Made by a program: the position numbers and the translations under genes. DNA of 64,000 nucleotides. Source: Mantis religiosa. Lineage: Eukaryota; Arthropoda; Insecta; Mantodea; Mantidae. Within the stretch, counting starts at the first letter, position 1; each line of letters opens with the position of its first letter. The stretch lies in the NCBI GenBank assembly GCA_030765055.1, contig CM060947.1:259397137-259461136 (forward strand). The letters are read 5' to 3'. Below are positions 22,775 through 32,854 of the stretch, one piece after another. The notes under the pieces are model-generated. The model saw only the letters and a list, made by a program, of their open reading frames with translations, searched no databases and was not told the origin of the DNA.

Positions 22775-23674
22775 CGAAGGCTGTTCAATAAATAATGATT
22801 ACAATTATTTTGAAAACGTACCTTTAATTATTCTCACAGTTTTAATGGTTCTTCACAAAATGGTCTTCCCTGAATGCGATGCACTTGTCCCAGCGTTTCT
22901 GCCATTCTTCAAATGCATGCTGGAAACCATTTTTTGAGAGTTCCTTCAAATTCGCCTTCGCAGCCTTCACCACTGCTTCTGCTAATGGATAATGCCTCCC
23001 ACGTAGGTGTTTCTTCAAGTTAGGGAATAGAAAAGAGTAACATTTGGCTAAATCTTGACTATAGGGAGGGTGAGGGATGCACTTCACGTTGAGTTTTGCA
23101 AGATATTCAGCAGCAGCTTTGGCGTTAAGCAGCCGCGCATTATCGTGGTGCAGCATCCAGCCTATTTCACGGAACTGTGGTCTTTTGCGCATGATATGGA
23201 CTTGCAATGTTTTCAGGACATACCTGTTGTATTGTCCAGTTACTGATGTGTGTGCAGGTAATAAACCATTACATTAATATCAGACAATGAGATGACCATA
23301 ACTTTCTCAGCAGAAGCAACCACTTTTGCTTTTTTGTGGGTTGGTGATGGAGATTTCTACACTGAGCTTTGCTGTTTACTCTCAGGATCAAAATGATGTA
23401 GCCAAGTTTTATCAGCAGTGTTTACGTTTGAAAGAAGCTCCGGATCTTCCTCTAACATCAACTTTAAGTGCATGTTACCTACATTGCAGCGGTAGGCGAT
23501 ACTGAACATGTCTGAACTTACGTGGTTCTCACATGCGGAACCAAGGGTACCAACAATGAAACTACTGCGGGATGTTAGTTTACATAAAGATAACAGCGTA
23601 TAATAAGATGGAATTTTAGTGCGAAAAATTATGAGCTTAAAACATTGTGATCATTCTTTATTGAACAGCCCTCG
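22775..23674 (-). mobile_element. Mariner family A, copy 2 (inverted, internally deleted)
   Basis: Both terminal repeats are present (starting CGAAGGCTGTTCAATAAAT at 22775 and ending at 23674 in gaacagccctcg), each next to TA. At 900 bp it lacks about 400 bp relative to the 1,299-bp copy 3. In reading direction the sequence passes directly from the region of the start codon to the coding segment before the first catalytic Asp, removing the DNA-binding half. The remaining C-terminal frame (23207-22842) has WMLHHDNARLL and PHPPYSQDLAKCYSFLFPNLKK; the third catalytic Asp is missing. A non-autonomous deletion derivative of the kind expected to be mobilised in trans. Confidence 0.9.
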
Positions 23675-24500
23675 TATAAGGGTGGGTACAACGAGGTGGC
23701 AACACTGAAGGCTCTAGCGCATCTGATACGCTACAAGCCAGAACTCTTATCATTTGAAACACATAACAGTGTTGGTTTATTTGTACTAAGAAGCAATGAA
23801 CCGAAAGGCAAGTGGGTAGAACGTCATTAGAAGGCTTATGTTTGCAAGTAGGTCCGTTTTCAAAAAATACACTCACCGGAGTACAAAGGTTAATGCAGAA
23901 AATGTCAGTAGCCGCGAGATATTTCCTATAGTGTTCGATCAGTTTGAGTTAAGCTGTTACACATATGTTGATTGTTGATGCAAGTTGTCTGCCTACATAA
24001 AGTCTCCTGTTTGTTTCTCATTTCATCGACACACATCATTAGTGCCCTGTCGTTACATGTCAGCCTCGTCTTACCGTTCGATATAATAGTTAAAATAGAA
24101 CACAACACCTTCCACTGTAGGGTTAGAGTCAGAAACAATACGACCTTTACGTTAATGTAGACAAAACCTTCATTAAATGTTCAATAAGTACTCCGTTGCT
24201 AAGTGACGGCCCTGCATATCAGGAATTAAACAAACGAATCTCTTCTACCTTGTATTCAAAACAGAATAGACAGTAGAATAGAAATATTTATTCTACAGAT
24301 CATGACGTAATTTGGATAATTTAAAAATATACTTTTCGATATAATAAAATTTAGTCTAACTCTTACATATCATTCGAATCAAGAAGCTTTCAGAATTTAT
24401 TTAGTAAAAGTTGAAGGTATCACTGTCTCACTTGAACGCATATTAAACGTATAAAAATGTATTTTCATTCAAAGGTCTCCTTTTCATATATTGAGCAGTT
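23675..24500. other. No feature recognised
   Basis: AT-rich DNA. Short opposing frames at about 23926-24160 overlap each other and have no domain. Nothing supported. Confidence 0.4.
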
Positions 24501-25690
24501 AGGACTTCTAATCATCTATACGGTTTGCAATTATGCTATTAGCAAGTACCAAGTTCTAGCCTCTATGAGGGCGAAAATGTTTTTCTAGGGTTTCCTTATC
24601 CTAAAAGGTGAAATTCAGGTAACTCTAACATTTGTGTATCCTGTACTCATATGAACATCACTTCATTTATCGTACGATACGACTAAACGATGGAGATTTT
24701 CTCTTATCCTGAAAGATGAACGTCTGGTAACTCTAAGTTCTACGTACCCTGTACTCATCTGAACATTATTTAATTCATCATTGATATGAGATAACGTTAT
24801 ACGTTATCTCTTATCCTGAAAGATAAATATCTGGTAACTAAGCCCTATGTACCCTGTACTCACTTGAACATCATTTCAGTCATCGTCCGATATGACTTAA
24901 CGTTGGAGGTTTTCTCTTATCCTGAAAGATGAATGTCTGGTAACTCTAAGCTCTATGTACCCTGTACTCACTTGAACATCATTTCATTCATCGTCCGTTA
25001 TGAGTTAACGTTGGAGGTTTTCTCTTATCCTGAAAGATGAATGTCTAGTAACTCTAAGCTCTGTGTACCCTGTACTTATTTGAACATCATTTCATTCATC
25101 GTCCGTTATGACTTAACGTTGGAGGTTTTCTCTTACCCTGAAAGATGAATGTCTAGTAACTCTAAGCTCTGCGTACCCTGTACTCATTTGAACATCATTT
25201 CATTCATCGTCCGTTATGAGTTAACGTTGGAGGTTTTCTCTTATCCTGAAAGATGAATGTCTAGTAACTCTAAGCTCTGTGTACCCTGTACTTATTTGAA
25301 CATCATTTCATTCATCGACCGATATGACTTAACGTTGGAGGGTTTTTCTTATCCTGAAAGATGAATGTCTGGTAGCTCTAAGCTCTATGTACCCTTTTCC
25401 CATTTGAACATCATTTCATTCATCGATACGACTTCATGTTGGAGGTTTACACTTTATCTGAAGTATGAACGTCTCGTAACTCTAAATTCTAAGTACGCTG
25501 TACTTATTTGAACATCATTTCATTCATCGTCCGTTATGACTTAACGTTGGAGGTTTTCCTTTACCCCGAACGATGAATGTCTGGCATCTCTAAGCTCTAT
25601 GTACATGTACTCTGTGTATCTGAACATATCTGGACATAATTTCGTCTGTCGTCCAATACGAATTTACGTAGGAGGACGTAAATTTCAATA
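24500..25690 (+). repeat. 108-bp satellite made of the SINE2 tail, array 1 (about 10 units)
   Basis: Each unit reads in order: ttatcctgaaagatgaatgt, a 'taactctaagctct' block, 'gtaccctgtact', 'gaacatcatttcattcatcg' and 'cttaacgttggaggttttc', with a 108-bp period. This is the same sequence, in the same order, as the 3' part of SINE2 copy E (55970-56090). The stretch just before the array (about 24540-24590) resembles a decayed SINE2 head. The last unit ends in the normal SINE2 3' end (gtaggaggacgtaaattt). The array therefore looks like one SINE whose tail was multiplied in place. Confidence 0.88.
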
Positions 25691-25695
25691 CATAT

Positions 25696-26406
25696 ACAAA
25701 AAGGTACGGTTAAACTTTCAGGAAACATTCCTCACACACAAAGAAAGAAAATGTGTTATGTGGACATGTGACCGGAAGCGCTAAATTTCCATGTTAAAGC
25801 TCATTTTAGTATTTCTCTTAAAATGTAAATTGAAATCATTCGTGCAGACAAATGTCAAAATACCCATTGTGGTTCATGCACGATGGAGCTCCCGCACATT
25901 TCAGTCGAAGTATTCGTACGCTTCTCAACAACAGATTCTGTGACCAATGGATTGGTAGAGGCGGAACAATTCCATGGCCTCCACGCTCTCCTGACCTCAA
26001 CCCTCTTGACTTTCATTTATGGGGGCATTTGAAAGCTCTTGTCTACACAACCCAGGTACCAAATGTAGAGACTCTTCGTGCTCGTATTGTGGGCGGCTGT
26101 GATACAATACGCCATTCTCCAGGGTTGCATCAGCGCATCAGGGATTCCATGCGACGGAGGATGGATGCATGTAACCTCGCTAACGGAGGACATTTTGAAC
26201 ATTTCCTGTAACAAAGTGTTTGAAGTCACGCTGGTACGTTCTGTTGCTGAGTGTTTCCATTCCATGATTAATGTGATTTGAAGAGAAGAAATAAAACGAG
26301 CTCTAACATGAAAATTAAGCGTTTCCGGACACACGTCCGCATAACATATTTTCTTTCTTTGTGTGTGAGGAATGTTTCCTGAAAGTTTGGCCGTACCTTT
26401 TTGTAA
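25696..26406 (+). mobile_element. Internally deleted mariner-superfamily element with ~110-bp TIRs
   Basis: The left end 'acaaaaaggtacggttaaac' and, in complement, the right end 'acaaaaaggtacggccaaac' continue to match for at least 100 bp (through ctttcaggaaacattcctca and the region with ggaaac/ggaagc to gagctc). TIRs this long are unusual for Tc1/mariner. The 711-bp element retains only the C-terminal transposase frame. It sits at the 3' end of the SINE2-tail satellite, so it is younger than that SINE. Because the TIRs are so long, the same peptide (NFQETFLTHKERK) can be translated from both ends on opposite strands; this is a structural echo, not a gene. Confidence 0.85.
25852..26211 (+). 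pseudogene. Mariner-superfamily transposase, C-terminal catalytic part (DD41D-like spacing)
   Basis: An open frame of 119 codons starting SKYPLWFMHDGAPAHFSRS (second catalytic Asp in HDGAPAHF), then PWPPRSPDLNPLDFHLWGHL (third Asp in PLDF) and the C-terminal NGGHFEHFL. I count 41 residues between these two Asp, as in DD41D-type members of the IS630-Tc1-mariner group, rather than 34 as in typical mariners. The first catalytic Asp and all DNA-binding domains are missing through the internal deletion. The frame is intact to its natural stop, so the deletion is recent or the frame survived by chance. It cannot encode an active transposase. Confidence 0.85.
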
Positions 26407-27137
26407 CATCCTGTGTATATATAATGAAAAGAAGAAAGGAAGGGTACTTCTGAAAACATTTCCAAAAAAATTGAGTTATATATTTAAATAAAGTGTCTTA
26501 AAATGAAGCATTTTAACTGCAATTGTTAGTAATTATTTGAAAACATTAAAGTTTTGGAAATCTGCATCATACAGAGATATGAGTTGCAGGGTATTTTTTT
26601 CCTTCAAAATATTCGTGGTACATTTTTAGAAGATGCAACGTCGGTTTTTAGTTATGTTGTTCCCAAACCCACACAGTACATTCTTTGGAAGATTGTGTAG
26701 CTTTCTTTGTGCAGAGTGGGGGGAAGGGTATAGGAATACCCATAACGCACCTTTCTCCTGAAATTTCAGTATCGATTTTTGAGTGGTGGAATGCAATAAA
26801 TATGTACGAGGTGGAAAGCAAAAACTAACCGGATGGATAAATGTTCGCAGCCATTATAGTAACTGGTTTGTAAAGTGTATGCGGAAGGCTACAACGTAAT
26901 GTAAATAGACTGTCACATTATGTCCACATTCACTTTCTGCTACAACGAGTGCCAACACGAGACGTGCAAGTAATACCAAAGTTAAGCGAGTAATGTTTTT
27001 ATGAGGGGAACAGCGAGAGGCCATTATACCGGTAACTCGCCGTCCAGTCTGATAAACCGTTCCACCGGGATAACTGAGTTACACCTCACGGGCTAATGTA
27101 AGCCCTCCATCCCAGTACTTAAAAAAATCGGATGCAC
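26407..27137. other. No gene recognised
   Basis: AT-rich. A short stretch at about 26799-26830 (tacgaggtggaaagc) looks like a mariner-type terminus, but I find no partner end or coding sequence, so it is not called. Confidence 0.35.
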
Positions 27138-27420
27138 TTACATTCTCTCCTGTTGTACAAACACTTGTACCTCTATCTAACTTAAGTTAAACAATATCTT
27201 ATTGCATTTACAAGGGAATGCAGTGGACTAAGCGATAGTCAAATGTTTTATATACGTGACTTTCTATATACATCTACAAACACCCGTTGAACTGTATACT
27301 TCAAGATAAACATTATCGTGTTGCAGTTACAAGATAATTATACTTTAAGTGATAGTCAAATGTTTTAAAGCCGGTGGCCTAGGCGACATTTTGTAATGCC
27401 ATTCTATGTCCAAGAGATAG
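27138..27420 (-). repeat. Foldback-family terminus: two diverged 121-bp units plus outer end
   Basis: Two reverse-orientation units (for example 'gatagtcaaatgttttatat' and 'gataaacattatcgtg') are followed by 'taaagccggtggcctaggcg' and 'tatgtccaagagata'. This matches the order seen at 1930-2045. The palindrome is degraded in both units, so this copy appears older. Confidence 0.75.
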
Positions 27421-27599
27421 AATACAGAAATAGCGGCCTGCTGTTTGACGGAAACTAGTAACTATTAGAAAATTCAGACAACTAACAAAGAATATCTGCA
27501 TATCTTTCACTGTATAAATATAAAACGTATGAATAAACGAGAAGGATGCAGAGGCTTTCCACCCGACTCTGTAGACAAGGCGGTAGCGTGCCTTTCTCA

Positions 27600-29265
27600 C
27601 CTACTATAGCTGAGAGTTATCTTCTCGGTCAGAGCGTGGTTCTGGATAAGGTTTTGCGCTGTTTTACGTTATCCTGAAAGATTAATGTCTGGTATCTTTA
27701 AGCTCTACGTACCCTGTACTCATTCTAAATCATTTCATTCATCCTCCGATATGACTTAATGTTGGATTATTAAATTAAATTAAAAATTTTCGCCCTCCAA
27801 AGTTAAGTCATATCGGACAATAAATGGAATGAGTGAAATGATGCTCAAATGAGCCCAGGGTCTATAGAGCTTAGAGTTACCAGACTTATTTGGAGGTTTT
27901 CCCTTATTCTGAAAGGTAAATCTAAGCTCTATGTACCGTGTACACATTTGAACATCATTTCATTCATCGTCCGATATAACAACGTTGGAAATTTTCCATT
28001 ATCCTGAGAGGTGAATGTGTGGTACCTAAGCTCTATGTACCCTTTACTCATTTGAACATCATTTGATTCATCGCCCGATATGACTTAACATTGGAGGTTT
28101 TCTCTTACTTCAAAGATGAATGTCTGGTAACTCTAAGCTCTGTGTATCCTGTACTCATTTCATGGGCATTTCATTCATCGTGCAACATGACTGTATGTTG
28201 GTTTTCTCTAATCTTGAAAGATGAATGCTAGAAGCTCTAAGCTCTATGTAACCTGTACTCTTTTGAACAATATTTCATTCATCGTCCGATATGACTTAAT
28301 GTTGGAGGTTTCCTCTTATCCTGAAGGATGTATGTCAGGTAAACCTAAGCTCTATGTACCCTGTACTCATAGACATCATTTTATCCATCGTCCGATATGA
28401 CAACGTTGGAGGTTTCCCCTTATCCTTAAAGATGGATATCTGGTGACTAAGCTCTATGTACCCTGTACTCATTTGAAAATCATTTCATTCATCGTCCGAT
28501 ATGACTTAACGTTGGAGGTTTTCCCTTACCCTGAAAGATGCATATCTTGTAACTCTAAGCTCTATTTACCCTGTACTCATTAAAACATCAATTCATTCAT
28601 CGTCCGATATGACTTAACGTTGGAGGCTTAACCTTATCCTAAAAGATGAATGTCTGTTAAACCTAAGTTCTATGTACCCTCAAATCTTTTGAACATCGTT
28701 TCATTTATTGTCCGATATGGCTTAACGTCGGAGGCTTTGTCTTATCCTGAAAGATGAATGTCTTCAGTCTAAGCTCTATGTATCCTGCAATCATTTCAAC
28801 GTCATTTCATTCATCGTGCGACATGAATGTATGCTGGTTTTCTCTAATCTTGAAAGATGAATATCTGATATCTCTATGCTCTATGTAACCTGTACTCTTT
28901 TCAACAAAACTTGATATATTGTCCGATATGGCTTAAAGTTGGAGGTTTTCTCTTATCCTGAAAGATATATGTGGCAACTAAGTTCTATGTACCTTGTACT
29001 CATAAACATCACCTCATTCATCGTCCGATATGACTTAACGTTGGAAAGTTTCTCTTATTCGGAATGATGAATGTCTAGTAGCTCTAAGCTCTATTTGCTC
29101 TATACTCATATTGATATCATTTTCTTCATCGTCCGATATGAGTTAATATTGGAGGTTTATCCTTATAATGAAAGATGAGTTTATGATAACTGAACGCTCT
29201 ATGGGCCTGGAATCATGTGAAAATAATTTCATTGATCGTCCGATATGAGTTAATCGTGGAGAATG
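27600..29265 (+). repeat. 108-bp satellite made of the SINE2 tail, array 2 (about 15 units, one inverted)
   Basis: The same unit as array 1, more diverged, with many small deletions. A decayed SINE2 head precedes it (ctcggtcagagcgtggttct at about 27627). At about 27785-27890 a segment runs in the opposite direction ('ccaaagttaagtcatatcgg', then 'gtgaaatgatgctcaaatga'), that is, an inverted SINE2 tail inside the array. The array ends at about 29265 with a normal-looking tail end. Confidence 0.85.
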
Positions 29266-29999
29266 TAAATATAAGAAAACAACTGAAGGTTCTTTTTTCA
29301 GGTCTGGTTTGTTCTAAAATGCAGTATTTTCCGCAGACGTTTCGGGCATTACTTATTGAATATTGTTTCATAAGTATAGTGGTGGAATGTATGTGCAAGT
29401 TTAGGAGCAAGGTTTTCGGGAAATTAGGTGTTGGCAGCACTAGTAAGTGGGTGTTCCTTTCATATGTTGATGCTTCCCCGGAAACGGAATGAGAAGTTCC
29501 GGAGGTAATCAAGCAGGACACAGGGAAACAATCGAATCTTTGGTGTGTGTGCATTGCAAGTGAAGTTTGGCAGAGTTGCGGACGCAATAATAGGGATCGC
29601 CTTTGACTCGTGTTTTTGTTTGTTGCTGACCCCAAGGGAAGGCAATCCTTTGTCGATCTTCGCCTAATGTAAATACCGTGTTAATTAAATGGTCAGCTTA
29701 GGCTCGCTGTCATTTCATTGCTACCAACAAAGCAGCGTGTCTGTTCTGTGCAAATACAGCGTTTTGGTCGCTCCAGCAACAAAGGAAAATATTTACACTG
29801 TACAGCTAATTGCATAAGATACCTGGACATCCCGTTGAATTTTTTATTTCTGGTTCACTTACTGAAATCGACCACAAATCTGTATATTTTAGCTGATATT
29901 AAGCTTTAGAACTCCTCTGGAGCAGAAAATAAGCACTTTCAAATACGCGAGATCTCTCACGAATTTCTCTACTCACTGTCTACAAACTACTCTTAAAAT
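29266..29999. other. No gene recognised
   Basis: AT-rich DNA. A 140-codon minus-strand frame (29635-29213) overlaps the satellite and an opposing frame. It is Ser/Thr/Leu-rich without any domain I recognise. I do not call it a gene. Confidence 0.4.
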
Positions 30000-30200
30000 G
30001 GAAATTATCATTTCTTTCACACTAGCCTTGTGTAGGCTAAGGTTTGAATGAATAGAGCTCGACTGAAAAATTCAATGCCATATCTAGGATTTGAAACACG
30101 GATCTCCCGCTCTCCATTCGGTTGCTCTAAACCATTGAGCTACTATGGCCAACATGCCGATATGACATTAAATTCTCCAACTGACTGGTGTGTTTCCTAG
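30000..30200 (-). mobile_element. SINE4 copy A (tRNA-like)
   Basis: On the minus strand: 'ggccatagtagctcaatggt', then a B-box region read as TGTTTCAAATCCTAG, then 'ggcattgaatttttcagtc'. It is shared with 39764-39900. Preceding sequence at about 29999-30045 (tggaaattatcatttctttc, tagccttgtgtaggctaag) matches the right edge of the 133-bp array element at about 41219-41262. Head and tail therefore occur here in the opposite order from the 39-41 kb copy. Confidence 0.7.
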
Positions 30201-31659
30201 TAGATGATACCGTCCCTGTTAGGGATAACATTGTCATAATAACCCCAGAAAGTCTTATTACATGCATAATTAAGGGCGGATAGATACCACAATATGAATT
30301 AAACTAAGTTATAATAAATATAGAGGAAAATGATTAAATGTACAAGTGCATTTTGCTAAACAGGCAATCCCGATATATATTATCGAAAGCACGAGAACCC
30401 AAATAGCGAGGTGAATGAACACCTTCCTCACAGATACTTTCATTGTATTGCTTGCCGACAAAGGTGGCATTGTCCAAGGCTAGACCCTCGCCACCAGCCA
30501 TGTCTTGGTCTGCACATGCTACGTGATGATAGAATAGACACCGGGATTTAAGTTACACATTTTTAAACATGCTTAAGCATTAATTAGCTTGACTGTGGTA
30601 AAGTGAAAATCGCATAGAATACACGTTTCAGACACGAGAAACTGCTTTTAGATTTAAGAGTAGGGATGAAACACAACCTATCAGGAACAAGTAACAGGTC
30701 ACATGACCTCTAAAGTGTCCAAAGTTCGGTAAAAGGAAGGGGAAATTTGCGCTATGGTTACGTTTGATGTTTGCTAGAAAAAAACACTCTGTATCGGCGA
30801 GTGAAGTACTGAAAATTCATCAAAGTCCGTGTTCGCAAATGAAAGAAGTAATGCCCTTGACGTTCACAAACAATGCGTACACAAATACATACATAACATC
30901 AAGATAACGGTGACGAGTGGAGAGGACTACTTATATCAATAAACTTGACATTCAACTGTCGTGGTGTCTTCTTAATAATAATACCCATATCCTGTACGGA
31001 CGCACCCACTCCCTGAAACTCAAAAGAGATAATTCATGCAGATCTACCCTGAGAAAATTCCCGACCTGTTGGAAACCTCCCATTCGTAATCCTCACCCAT
31101 CACATATTTTCTCATATGATGTGTTGAGTACCGGGAGGGCTCAACGAGGTACCCAACGGGCAAGGACCGCCTCATAGACCACTAGTGGTCTGCTCTGAGG
31201 GTGGTTTGGTATAAATTTTTTATCACGCAATTCTCATAATTATAATCATTATTCTGAAAATAGTTTTATTTTTTATTTTTAATTGTTTTATTTATCATTC
31301 GTGGTATTGTTTGATGCTTCTTCATTGGTCAACTACAAGTAGGTAGCTGCTTAAAGACACCTATAGTTAGGTGTAATTGAGATGAAAAACATTTATACAG
31401 ATTTGAACACAGAAAACAAGGAAATTAAGGTATCATAGTTTAACATGGAAGTTAAACACAATTTTGAAGACATAGAAGTATAGTGCTATTAAAAGTTTCG
31501 TTTGTCATTGTGGCGCTGGAATGATCCTGTCTCCATTCCTGGAACACGACTCCTGTAACGAAGGAAGTGTTTGAACTGATGACCTTCTTGGGTAATGCAC
31601 GCCCTCAGGAACTTTATAATTAAATTATTGTGAAATCGGTGTCCAAGTTTTGATTAATA
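30201..31659. other. No gene recognised
   Basis: AT-rich with a slightly GC-richer patch at 31120-31200, which contains the perfect 16-bp palindrome AGACCACTAGTGGTCT at 31176-31191. An 86-codon plus-strand frame (30917-31177) has no recognisable domain. Confidence 0.4.
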
Positions 31660-31755
31660 TAAAAAAAGAGTATTTACAATGCTGGGACTCGAACATCTGC
31701 CATTAGGAGTTAAGGCGCAAGAGAGTTCATAATGCTCTTCAGCTATTTCGAGCTT
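31660..31755 (-). mobile_element. tRNA-derived SINE remnant
   Basis: On the minus strand, A box TAGCTGAAGAG and B box GTTCGAGTCCC occur with tRNA-like spacing, followed by a T/A-rich end. It is too short and too decayed to assign to one of the other SINE families. It abuts the start of the LINE ORF1 frame. Confidence 0.45.
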
Positions 31756-31762
31756 CAGTGCA

Positions 31763-32854
31763 GTGGCACGGACAGTGCACAGGCAACTGCCTGAGGCACT
31801 CATCCTCAGCACCGCCAGACTCCGCTGGCCTTCCCTGGCGAAGGCATCCCTCATCACCACTCACAAGGGACTTTCACCCCTTGTGAGACTGGAATTCCTT
31901 GACGAAGCGGACTACAATGCTGCGCTGAGAGACGGGCTCTCTGCCTTCGGGCAGGTGCTCCCAATTGAAGCCAGCTTGGAGGGCCGCACCACTCCATGCC
32001 GCCGCTGCTGCCAATACGGACACACCACCGTCACCTTCAGTGAGGAGCCTCGTTGCCACTACAGTGGAGCAGCGTGCCTCACTGCAGTCTGCAAGGGACA
32101 CGATCTGTCGCGCCGTCCCCTCTACTGTGCCACCTGCAACACCGCAGGCCACTTCACGGGACAAGCTTCGTACCCCCTAAATCCCAAACAACTACGCCGA
32201 ACCTCTAACCGCCAACACCAGCCTCACCTTCATACGCCACTTCCTCCACAACACCAGCCTCAACCTCCTACTTCACGCCACATCCCGCAGCAGCCACAAC
32301 GCCGCACATACGCACAAATCACTCAGCACCAGGGGACGCAGACCAGCTCCGAACACCGAGAACTTCTGCACACTTTCACGGCCACACTCACAGACCTGCA
32401 GGCATCCATCAAGAAGCTGACGGCGCGGGTAGCTACATGGGAGAAAGCCCTGTGTCAGACGTTGGATGATGTCAGAAAAGCCGCCCAAGCCCCGCATAGC
32501 GCTACTCAGGAAGACGCCAGTGCCACCTCCGAGGCCTTAGACTACTGCAAGGCTAAGCTCGAGAAGATCGTCGGCTACATCGACACCCGAGCGCCAAGCA
32601 GGAAGCTTGAGGAAGCCCTCCGCACACACCAGGGCTACATCACGCAGTCCATTGATGACCTCCGCAGAACCCTCGCTCGAGACAACGGAGCACCGCCTCC
32701 ACACGCCCAGCCTCGCAGAGACTCTCGCGCCCATTTGTCGCCGCCGCCACAGGACCTGCCTCGCCGCAACCCTCCACGAAACCGAGTCCTTGAAAGCATC
32801 GGTTGCAGCCCCGACTACTGCGGCCCTGGCGGTTGCTCACTTTGCCAAAGTTAA
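31763..32854 (+). CDS. LINE ORF1 (gag-like, zinc-knuckle protein), 363-codon open frame, 5' end incomplete
   Basis: ORF1 proteins of jockey/R1-type LINEs bind element RNA and chaperone it for reverse transcription. The frame starts at a GTG, with no suitable ATG. It begins with an RRM-like region (SPLVRLEFLDEADYNAALRD, about residues 38-57), then a cysteine/histidine cluster at about 79-137 (PCRRCCQYGH, EEPRC, LYCATCNTAGH). A Pro/Gln/His-rich linker follows (about 150-190), then a helical, probably coiled-coil segment (about 200-310) and a basic Pro-rich end. The three zinc knuckles each lack at least one expected ligand: Phe where the last Cys of the first is expected, Ser in the second and third. 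The frame is uninterrupted and GC-rich (unlike its flanks), but no ORF2 follows. A truncated, probably non-functional LINE piece; the open frame itself is real. Confidence 0.75.
   Translation: MARTVHRQLPEALILSTARLRWPSLAKASLITTHKGLSPLVRLEFLDEADYNAALRDGLSAFGQVLPIEASLEGRTTPCRRCCQYGHTTVTFSEEPRCHYSGAACLTAVCKGHDLSRRPLYCATCNTAGHFTGQASYPLNPKQLRRTSNRQHQPHLHTPLPPQHQPQPPTSRHIPQQPQRRTYAQITQHQGTQTSSEHRELLHTFTATLTDLQASIKKLTARVATWEKALCQTLDDVRKAAQAPHSATQEDASATSEALDYCKAKLEKIVGYIDTRAPSRKLEEALRTHQGYITQSIDDLRRTLARDNGAPPPHAQPRRDSRAHLSPPPQDLPRRNPPRNRVLESIGCSPDYCGPGGCSLCQS

Noticed and set aside
26799..27010. Possible mariner 5' end (tacgaggtggaaagc)
   Set aside because: No matching right end and no transposase sequence follows.
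29213..29635. 140-codon minus-strand frame
   Set aside because: Overlaps an opposing frame and the end of the SINE-tail satellite; no domain, and composition is unremarkable.
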